Shown piece after piece: positions 1-6,336 of a stretch of DNA of 39,905 nt. The position numbers and the translations under genes were made by a program. The stretch is from assembly GCF_017355405.1 (NCBI RefSeq), contig NZ_CP061182.1, positions 1 to 39,905 of the forward strand, in the 5' to 3' direction. Positions within the stretch are counted from its first letter, which is position 1, and each line of letters starts with the position of its first letter. The notes below the pieces were generated by a model. That model had not been told where the DNA came from. It made no database searches and saw nothing but the letters and a program-made list of their open reading frames with translations. Source of the stretch: Roseomonas haemaphysalidis. Its GTDB lineage: Bacteria; Pseudomonadota; Alphaproteobacteria; Acetobacterales; Acetobacteraceae.

Positions 1-21
1 GGGCATGAAAGCCGCCTATGA
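1..21 (+). CDS. istA: IstA, last codons (continuation of 38361-39905)
   Basis: These seven codons, ending in TGA at 19-21, complete the istA frame that runs off the right edge of the window. They lie within the istB coding sequence in a different frame. Confidence 0.85.
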   Translation, partial: GHESRL

Positions 22-682
22 CGAGCTGCTCAGCACCGCGCTCAAGCGGCAGTATCCGGCGCAGCAGCTGGTCGGCACTCTGCTGGAAGCCGAGATTACC
101 GAGAAGCAGGCGCGCTCGATCCGCTATCAGGTCGGCGTGGCCAAGCTGCCGCTGATCAAGGAGATCGCCGAGTTCGACTTCGCGGACACCCCGATCAACG
201 AGGGGCTGGTGCGGGAGATGGCCACCGGTGCGTTCCTCGATGATCAGCGCAACGCGGTGCTGGTCGGCGGCACCGGCACGGGCAAGACGCATCTGGCCGT
301 GGCCATCGCGCTGAGCTGCATCCGCCTGGGGCGGCGGGCGCGGTTCTACACCGTGATCGACCTGGTGAACCGCCTGGAAGCCGAGGCGCGCGCAGGCAAG
401 ACCGGCCGCCTGGCCGAGCAGCTGACCCGTCTCGACCTCGTGGTGCTGGACGAGCTCGGCTACCTGCCGTTCGCCCAGTCAGGCGGTCAACTGCTGTTTC
501 ATCTGATCAGCCGCCTGTACGAGCAGACCTCGATCCTGGTCACCACCAACCTGTTGTTCGCGGAATGGCCGACGGTGTTCAACGACGCCAAGATGACCAC
601 CGCGCTGCTCGACCGCCTGACGCACCACTGCGACATCATCGAGACCGGCAACGCCAGCTGGCGGTTCAGAAACCGCAACTAG
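1..682 (+). CDS. istB: IS21 helper ATPase IstB (main part)
   Basis: AAA+ ATPase that assists IstA by target selection and assembly, related to DnaC/DnaA-type ATPases. Visible motifs are Walker A ([11 protein letters not shown], roughly residues 103-113 of the joined protein), Walker B ([13 protein letters not shown]) and a sensor-1-like segment (ILVTTNL). The first 16 residues lie at 39859-39905. The joined length of 242 residues is normal for the family. The ATG at position 5 is an internal methionine, not the real start. The gene ends 72 bases before the IS right end. Confidence 0.93.
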   Translation, partial: GMKAAYDELLSTALKRQYPAQQLVGTLLEAEITEKQARSIRYQVGVAKLPLIKEIAEFDFADTPINEGLVREMATGAFLDDQRNAVLVGGTGTGKTHLAVAIALSCIRLGRRARFYTVIDLVNRLEAEARAGKTGRLAEQLTRLDLVVLDELGYLPFAQSGGQLLFHLISRLYEQTSILVTTNLLFAEWPTVFNDAKMTTALLDRLTHHCDIIETGNASWRFRNRN

Positions 683-754
683 CCCATCACCGCGCCCGCA
701 ACCGGGGTCATTTTTGCGCGCCGATCCAGGGTCAATTTTGCACGCCGATTGACA

Positions 755-762
755 TCTTCCGG
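755..762. repeat. 8-bp target site duplication, right copy (TCTTCCGG)
   Basis: This is an exact copy of 38249-38256, directly downstream of the IS21 right end. Its last base supplies the first base of the GAC codon that continues the VapE-like protein ([11 protein letters not shown]...). Confidence 0.93.
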
Positions 763-1379
763 ACATCCGTGTCGGCAAGGACGCGGTGCAACACCTCAAC
801 GGCAAGTGGTTGATCGAGGTGGCGGAGCTTTCTGCCCTCGGTAAAGCCGAAGCGGCGACCCTCAAGGCCTTTATCACCCGCCGCGAGGAGCGCTACCGCC
901 CGAGCTATGGCCGTCACGAAGTGCACGAGCCGAGGCAGTGCGTGTTTATCGGCACGACTAACAAGGCAGCCTACCTGCGTGATGAGACGGGAGGACGACG
1001 TTTCTGGCCAGTGCGTGTGGGGACGATCGATGTCCAGGCTCTGACAGCCGATCGTGACCAGCTCTTCGCCGAAGCGGTGCAGCTTTATCAGCAGGGGGCG
1101 TCGTGGTGGCCAACGGCAGAGTTCGAGGCCACGCATATCCGACCTCAGCAGGAGGCCCGCTACGAGGCTGATGTGTGGGAGGAGGTGATCAAAGCGTATC
1201 TATCGGACAAGGAGCGAGTAACCGTACTTGAACTAGCAAAAGAAGCGCTCGGCTATTCCGTTGATAGGGTCGGCACCGCGGATCAACGGCGTCTCACGGC
1301 GCTCTTGGAACACCTCGGTTGGGAGCATGCTCCACGCGGGCATGGCGGTGTTCGCTACTGGCGGCCCCGCCCGCAATAG
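763..1379 (+). pseudogene. VapE/VirE-like P-loop protein, C-terminal half (split by IS21)
   Basis: This is the C-terminal 205 residues of the virulence-associated E (VapE/VirE) protein whose N-terminal part is at 37242-38256. Reading from the duplicated site the frame gives [16 protein letters not shown], then [13 protein letters not shown], and later [20 protein letters not shown], a strongly conserved family block that carries the sensor/arginine region of the ATPase. There is no start codon of its own beyond an internal GTG at 786, so it is probably not expressed as a useful protein. VapE proteins occur on phages, plasmids and satellites, often in a replication role. Loss here may mean that replication depends on the Rep-like gene near 23.4 kb. 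Confidence 0.92.
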
Positions 1380-1803
1380 TACTCTGACCTTGGAGGCCTC
1401 TCCCCAGCTGAGGATGCTTGCCGACTGGTGACGGATGGTGACGCGTTCTGCCATGAAGTTCCTTGACAAGGTTGAGCTCAAACCAGAGGAGAGGGAGCTG
1501 CTGAGAAAGAGCGTCACCGCCAAGCTGCGTCACCGCTCATGGTTTAGGGGGCGGGCTACCGGTGGGACCTTTGGGTCCCTCCGCCGCGATCGCACAATAC
1601 GGTCGGGCAGAGCATGCGCTCGCGCCAGTTGGCCTGCAGCGACTTGGTTGACACGATTGACAACAGTTGATGCGGGTGGGGGCTTAGTCGGTCAGGGCGC
1701 GCTGCGGCTCAACCAAGGCGCCGCCGATGCAGATCGCTCCGTTGGGCCGCTCGCCCGCAGCCGGATGTGGGCCGCTGCTTCTACTGTCGAGGCTTAACGC
1801 TGG
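1380..1803. other. Intergenic region with no convincing gene
   Basis: A frame starting at 1435/1453 reads MKFLDKVELKPEERELLRKS, which looks protein-like for about 35 codons, but then becomes low-complexity Arg/Ala/Gly sequence and was not accepted as a gene. A short inverted repeat (GGGACC / GGTCCC, 1564-1579) follows. Two TTGACA boxes nine bases apart (1648-1653 and 1657-1662) could be a promoter -35 region for the fusion gene at 1804, but no good -10 box was seen. Confidence 0.4.
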
Positions 1804-3525
1804 ATGTCGTGGGACTGGTACGAGAACCATGCCGCCGCCGTGGTGCCGCAGTACGAGGCCGCCGAGCCGGCCGTGCTGCACGCCTGGCTGGCCGACCTGC
1901 TGCCCGCCCAGCCGGCGGCGATCCTCGACATCGGCGCCGGCAGTGGCCGCGACGCCGCCTGGCTGGCCGCGCAGGGCCATGACGTGGTGGCAGCAGAGCC
2001 AGCAGCTGCCATGCGGGCCGAGGCCCTGCAGCGCCATCCTGAGCCCCGCATCCGCTGGGTGGCCGACGCCCTGCCCGAGCTCACCGGCGTGCTGCAGGCG
2101 GGTCTCTCCTTCGCGGTGATACTAGTCAGCGCGGTCTGGCAGCACCTGCATCCCAGCCACCGCCCGCGCGCCTTTCGCAAGCTGGTGTCCCTGCTGCAGC
2201 CCGGCGGCCTGCTGGCGTTGACCCTGCGGCACGGCCCGGCCGAGACAGATAGGGGCATGCACCCGGTGTCGCTCGAGGAGATCGAGGCGCTGGCCCGTGA
2301 CCACGGCCTGGCGGTGATCCGCCGCGTGGCGCAGGCCGACAGCTTGGGCCGGCCAGAGGTCTCCTGGACCGGTGTGGCCCTGCGGTTGCCGGATGATGGT
2401 ACTGGCGCCCTGCCGCTGCTGCGGCATGTCATCCTCAACGACCAGAAGCAGTCCAGCTACAAGCTCGGCCTCTTGCGCGTCCTATGCCGCGCGGCGGATG
2501 GCGCGGCGGGCCTGGCCCAGCCCGCCAGTGACGCCGAGGTGGTGCTGCCGCTGGGTCTCATCGCCCTGCACTGGCTGCGGCTGTATGCGCCGCTGGTCCA
2601 AGCTGGGCTGCCGCAGGGGCCGGGCAACCAGGGTCCAGATGGGCTGAGTTTTGCGGGGCCAGGCTTTCTCGCCCTGCTGTCCGGCGCCCTCCCCCTGGCC
2701 GAGCTGCGGATCGGCACCCGCTGCAGCGGGGCCGCGGCCCAGGCGCTGCACACCGCCCTCAAGGAGGCCGCCCGGACGGTCGCGGTGATGCCGGCACGGT
2801 TTATGACCTACCCGAACGGGGGACCGATCCTACCGGTGGAGCGCGGCCGCCCAGGGGCGGCCCCCAGCGCCCTGCTGGTCGATGCCGCCTACCTGCGCAG
2901 CTTTGGCAGCCTGCGGGTGCCGCTGCACCTGTGGCGGGCTTTGCAGCGCTTCTCGGCTTGGGTGGAGCCGGCGTTGGTCGCGGAGTGGAGCCGGCTGATG
3001 GGGGACTATGCTCGCCGCATGGGCCGAGCCCTAGACCCGGGCCAGGTGGCGCAGGCGATGGTCTGGGCAGAGCCAGAGCGCGATGTAGCGCTATCGCGCC
3101 GCCTAGCCCTGCAGCAGTTGCAGCGCGGTCAGCCGCTTCATTGCGTCTGGACCGGCAAGGTGCTGACCGCGGACAGCCTGGACATCGACCATCTGTTCCC
3201 CTGGTCGGCCTGGCCGTGCGGAGACCTGTGGAACCTGTTGCCGGCGCACCGGGTGGTGAACCAGCGGCTGAAGCGCGATCGCCTGCCGGCGGCGGTCACC
3301 CTGGCGCAGGCGGAGGAGCGCATCCAAAGCTGGTGGCAGGCGGCCTACCTGGCGCCCGCGGATCCGCTGCTGCCGGGGCGCTTTGTGCAGGAGGCGCGCG
3401 CTAGCTTGCCGAGGCTGGGTGAGACAACGGCGAACCCACGACTGCCGGAGGCGGTGTTTGCTGCCGTCGGCCTGCAGCGACTGCGGCTGCATCATGATCA
3501 ACAGGTGCCGGAATGGATAGCCTGA
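1804..3525 (+). CDS. SAM-dependent methyltransferase fused to an HNH nuclease domain
   Basis: A 573-residue two-domain protein. The N-terminus is a class I SAM methyltransferase: motif I LDIGAGSGRD at residues 41-50, an acidic strand-2 end (VVAAEP), and a LLQPGGLLALTLRHG strand. It lacks the NPPY or PC motifs of DNA methyltransferases, so the substrate may be a small molecule, protein or RNA. The middle (about 200-440) is a helical region without a recognised name, beginning RLPDDGTGALPLLRHVIL. Residues about 447-496 form an HNH nuclease: CVWTG, then DIDHLFPWS, then NLLPAHRVVNQRLK, the HNH_4-like pattern. It stands alone on the plus strand, convergent with the minus-strand pair at 3769-4972. 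Function is unknown. The mix of a modifying and a cutting domain within a plasmid of restriction genes suggests defence, by inference. The start ATG has only a weak upstream GAGG. Confidence 0.8.
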   Translation: MSWDWYENHAAAVVPQYEAAEPAVLHAWLADLLPAQPAAILDIGAGSGRDAAWLAAQGHDVVAAEPAAAMRAEALQRHPEPRIRWVADALPELTGVLQAGLSFAVILVSAVWQHLHPSHRPRAFRKLVSLLQPGGLLALTLRHGPAETDRGMHPVSLEEIEALARDHGLAVIRRVAQADSLGRPEVSWTGVALRLPDDGTGALPLLRHVILNDQKQSSYKLGLLRVLCRAADGAAGLAQPASDAEVVLPLGLIALHWLRLYAPLVQAGLPQGPGNQGPDGLSFAGPGFLALLSGALPLAELRIGTRCSGAAAQALHTALKEAARTVAVMPARFMTYPNGGPILPVERGRPGAAPSALLVDAAYLRSFGSLRVPLHLWRALQRFSAWVEPALVAEWSRLMGDYARRMGRALDPGQVAQAMVWAEPERDVALSRRLALQQLQRGQPLHCVWTGKVLTADSLDIDHLFPWSAWPCGDLWNLLPAHRVVNQRLKRDRLPAAVTLAQAEERIQSWWQAAYLAPADPLLPGRFVQEARASLPRLGETTANPRLPEAVFAAVGLQRLRLHHDQQVPEWIA

Positions 3526-3768
3526 CGCAGAGCATAGCGGTGCCGCAGCCAGGTCCTGCATTCACAGCCAGACCAACATCCAGGAAAACCCACACTCTAC
3601 GACGGCAGCCTTCAGCATTACGCAGGCGGACTGGTTTGCGCGGGTCCGCGCGCAGCCGCCGCGCCGTTGATATCCAAGCTGCCTCTATGTCTTCGAAGCC
3701 ATAATCCACGTTGCCATGGGCGGCCTCTGCTACGCAGGATCGCCCATCGTTGATCCTCAAACGGTTAC

Positions 3769-4530
3769 TCAGAGGTACTGCAACAGTTGATCGACCAGGA
3801 TGCCTACCCTGGTGTTAGTTCCAGCAACTTGACGAATATCGACTTGAAATGTGGCTTCGACCGAGGCGCCGTATCGCGCCGCGAGCCGCTGGGAGGCGCC
3901 GATGTTCGCTACGGTCGTCACCGCTATCCAGGCGCTCTCCCTAAGTTCGCCACAGGCGAAGACTCCGGTCGGTGATATATGAGCGATGTCAAAGCTTGTT
4001 TTCGGAGCGGACGGGTACAGCTCAAGCGAGAGGTCGACAGCCGCGAGCAACATGGCGCGCATCAGTCCGATGGAGAAGCTGCCCGTCAGCTTAAAGCGCT
4101 TCAGCTCAAGCGCCACGCATGGCTTCCCATCCGGATACCCACCTCCGGCTGCGCGCAGGCCATTCCCCACCCGAGCAGGGATGATGGATAAGTCTACTTC
4201 ATGCAGCGCGCCGGAGACGCCACGGAATTGGATCGAGTTGTGGAGCTCGTAGTGTCGGCCGTTATTAATCAGCTGGATATAGCCAGGGGCATCCACAGTC
4301 ACCCCGCACTTCTTCATGCTGCCTGGGGAGCCCCTGAACAACGCCTTCCTTGGCGGGCCTCCGACATGGCAGGTGATCCAGGTTGCCTGGTGACCACGAT
4401 TCCTGAAGGCCAGCGCGACTTCCAGCATAAGCCACGCCTCGTAGCGCTTGCCCTGTTCTCCCATGCCGGCGGCCCCGAGCGACATAGCGAGGAGCCGCGC
4501 AGCTCTCCGGACGTCCTGTTTAGTCGGCAT
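3769..4530 (-). CDS. Hypothetical protein with a PD-(D/E)XK-like nuclease signature
   Basis: A 253-residue protein of no named family that I recognise. A nuclease-type pattern can be seen: an early glutamate (KRYEAW, E31), then HEVDLSI (D113), then VALELKRFK (E142-x-K144), spaced as in the restriction-endonuclease fold. Assigning this fold is inference from motifs only. ATG 4530 is chosen because it lies 4 bases after the stop of the upstream gene (4535) with AAGAG just before it. The frame also extends upstream to an ATG at 4602, which would overlap that gene by 68 bases. The two genes probably form one transcript. It converges on the methyltransferase-HNH gene, with 243 bases between the two stops. 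Confidence 0.7.
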   Translation of the reverse strand: MPTKQDVRRAARLLAMSLGAAGMGEQGKRYEAWLMLEVALAFRNRGHQATWITCHVGGPPRKALFRGSPGSMKKCGVTVDAPGYIQLINNGRHYELHNSIQFRGVSGALHEVDLSIIPARVGNGLRAAGGGYPDGKPCVALELKRFKLTGSFSIGLMRAMLLAAVDLSLELYPSAPKTSFDIAHISPTGVFACGELRESAWIAVTTVANIGASQRLAARYGASVEATFQVDIRQVAGTNTRVGILVDQLLQYL

Positions 4531-4534
4531 ACTC

Positions 4535-4972
4535 TTATCTGCCCGGTCCGCCAGAACCTGGTTGCGGCCCAGGTGAATCCAGCTGTCGCCGTAGCTCGTC
4601 AATGAAAGCGTTGAATGTCTCTTCGAATGCCTGGACAGAAGCCTCCTCGTAAAACGCGAGGTCGACGTCCAACCGGCCGCCTTCTGGAAAGACTAGATCG
4701 GCACCTTGCACATTCAGCGCATCAAGCTGAATCGGGATGACCAAACCCGCTCGTGCTGGATTTACGATGAGGTCTCGCACAGAAGCCGTGACCAAGCTCA
4801 GCTGCTCGTCCGGGGTCCACTCAGGATCATCCGGCGCGGCCCCGCCCTCTCTCTCCAACCCATCCGAGGGACGACCTTCTCGGATCTCAGAGCGAAGCAG
4901 GACCGCCACATCCGGAAAGCTTTCCGCTATGGCCTCGATCGCCTCCTCTGCCGTCTCGTGTATCGGGAACAC
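4535..4972 (-). CDS. Acidic hypothetical protein, first gene of a two-gene unit
   Basis: A 145-residue acidic protein with no recognised domain. It starts MFPIHETAEEAIEAIAESFP with GTG at 4972. An excellent ribosome site (AGGAGG) lies about 7 bases upstream, which makes the start secure. The C-terminus is Gly/Pro-rich (SPGPQPGSGGPGR). It is followed after 4 bases by the PD-(D/E)XK-like gene at 4530. An acidic small protein directly before a putative nuclease could be an inhibitor, a specificity partner or a DNA mimic, but nothing in the sequence proves a role. Confidence 0.7.
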   Translation of the reverse strand: MFPIHETAEEAIEAIAESFPDVAVLLRSEIREGRPSDGLEREGGAAPDDPEWTPDEQLSLVTASVRDLIVNPARAGLVIPIQLDALNVQGADLVFPEGGRLDVDLAFYEEASVQAFEETFNAFIDELRRQLDSPGPQPGSGGPGR

Positions 4973-5268
4973 CTCACAGCCTCCTGAATGCGCCTGTCAC
5001 TGGTTCCTGTGCATGCCGCGACGGCCAAGCAACATACCCCTTAATCCGGGAAGGCGCGAGCGGAACAGCAAGCTGGCTAATCAGCGAAGACGAGGCAGCT
5101 TGGGTATCAATGGCGCGATCCGCTCCCCGTCCGTCAGATCAGACGAATAGCGCTCGGTCTTGTGTGCGAGTGCTGGAGTCGACCTAATACATAAACGCAG
5201 CAACACGATCACTGTGACGTTTCATCCAACCTGAATAGTGCCGCAAGAATATTCTAAAACACGTGGCG
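4973..5268. other. Intergenic region without a recognised gene
   Basis: These 296 bases lie between the end of mcrC and the start of the acidic gene, both on the minus strand. The ribosome site of the 4972 gene lies at its left edge. No convincing reading frame, terminator or repeat was seen. The promoter of the 4972/4530 pair is expected here but could not be placed with confidence. Confidence 0.4.
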
Positions 5269-6324
5269 TCAAACACGAGACACCATGTTCAGAAGGCATT
5301 GCTCTATTTCTTGCCAGGGTCGATCCAGAGCCAGCGTATGGATGCGCACGCGGTGCCCGGCAATGCGGTAGTCGAGCCGCAGATCCTGCGTGCTGGTGCG
5401 GGGGTAAAGTAGGATACCCTCCACCTGCTCGGCGGGCTGCCCACGCGGGTGAATGTGCCGCAGGTAGGTGAGCAGCTGATACAGGTGGCCGGAGCGCACT
5501 TTGTCCGTGCCGCCACGATACTGCGCCAGGGTAGTTTTGTAGAATTTGGCGTCCAGCACGATGGTGCGCTCTGGGCTGCGGAGCGTGACGTCGGTGCGCA
5601 TCGCTGGCAGAAAGCGGGCGTGGTTTGGATCCTCGGAGTTGGCGTCCCAGGTCAGGTGGTCTGCGCCCACCTGGAATGCTGTCTGCTCGCTGCGATAGAA
5701 GTTCCGCACGAAGGCCTCGAACACCGTCGACATCTTGGCCTCGTCCTCGAGGATGTCAGCAAAGCGCGTGCGCCCTGCCCCCTCGCCCGGTAGTAGGCTG
5801 TCGAGGATCAGGCTGCAGATGCGCAGCAGCAGATCGTAGTGGCGGTTGTTGCGGCCGAGCTGCACCCGCTGGAATAGCGCCCGCGTCAGCGGTCGATCCG
5901 ACACCCCCGCCATCTGCCGGTGCAGCGTGCGCAGCGCCTGCGCTTGCTTGGGATCGAGGCCCTCCCTGGCGGCCAGTGTCCGCAGCGTCGCCTTCAGCAC
6001 CTGGTTGTGCGGGATGTCGGCGGAGAGCTCGTCGAAGGCACACACCGCACGGCCGCGGATCAGAGTGCTGCGCTTGAAGGTCTCGGACAGCAGAAACCGC
6101 CCCCGCGGCGAGGCAGTCTCCTCTTCGAGCTCCAGGTAGTGCCGATCCAGCCCCCGCCGCAGCAGGCGTCGCACGCCGTTACTCAGCACCTTGGCGAACA
6201 GATCCACCAGATCGGGGGAGTCGGTGGCCGCCACCTCGATCGCCTGGCCCTCAGGAAAGCGGTCCCAGGCGTAGAGGAACAGGTAGTAGAGGTTCTGGAT
6301 CGGGATTGGGCTTGAGGGCGCCAT
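5269..6324 (-). CDS. mcrC: McrC-like nuclease subunit of a McrBC type IV restriction system
   Basis: A 351-residue McrC family protein, the endonuclease partner of McrB. It begins with the typical PIQNLYYLFLYAWD segment and contains the PD-(D/E)XK core near the C-terminus: MRTDVTLRS (D) followed by TIVLDAKFYK (D-A-K), then a QLLTYL helix. Known McrBC complexes use McrB GTP hydrolysis to translocate and McrC to cut DNA containing methylated or otherwise modified cytosine. The gene starts 12 bases after the mcrB stop on the same strand, so the two are co-transcribed. Length and motifs are complete and no damage was seen. Confidence 0.93.
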   Translation of the reverse strand: MAPSSPIPIQNLYYLFLYAWDRFPEGQAIEVAATDSPDLVDLFAKVLSNGVRRLLRRGLDRHYLELEEETASPRGRFLLSETFKRSTLIRGRAVCAFDELSADIPHNQVLKATLRTLAAREGLDPKQAQALRTLHRQMAGVSDRPLTRALFQRVQLGRNNRHYDLLLRICSLILDSLLPGEGAGRTRFADILEDEAKMSTVFEAFVRNFYRSEQTAFQVGADHLTWDANSEDPNHARFLPAMRTDVTLRSPERTIVLDAKFYKTTLAQYRGGTDKVRSGHLYQLLTYLRHIHPRGQPAEQVEGILLYPRTSTQDLRLDYRIAGHRVRIHTLALDRPWQEIEQCLLNMVSRV

Positions 6325-6336
6325 GGCCGTGGGCCC

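Larger units (their letters stand above)
1..754 (+). mobile_element. IS21-family insertion sequence, right part (continues from 38257-39905)
   Basis: This is the 3' part of the IS21-type element: the last 7 codons of istA, most of istB, and the right terminal repeats at 704-754. It ends in ...GATTGACA at 754 and is followed immediately by TCTTCCGG, the same 8 bases that precede the left end at 38257. The shared duplication and the split gene on either side show that this and the 38257-39905 part are one element, not two copies. Confidence 0.95.

Noticed and set aside
1..754. Two independent IS21 copies bounding a linear contig
   Set aside because: The identical target duplication and the matching VapE halves on the outer sides, plus exact in-frame continuity with no overlap, fit only one element in a circle.
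786..1379. Separate small gene starting at GTG 786
   Set aside because: The frame continues upstream to the IS21 duplication and is the C-terminal half of the split VapE-like gene; no ribosome site was seen for the GTG.
1435..1797. Open frame of 120 codons after the VapE-like end
   Set aside because: Protein-like only for about 35 codons, then low-complexity Arg/Ala/Gly residues, with an inverted repeat and TTGACA boxes inside; no homologue recognised.
3401..3760. Minus-strand 119-codon frame at the end of the fusion gene
   Set aside because: It overlaps the HNH gene end, has no ribosome site or recognised domain, and the non-overlapping part is short.
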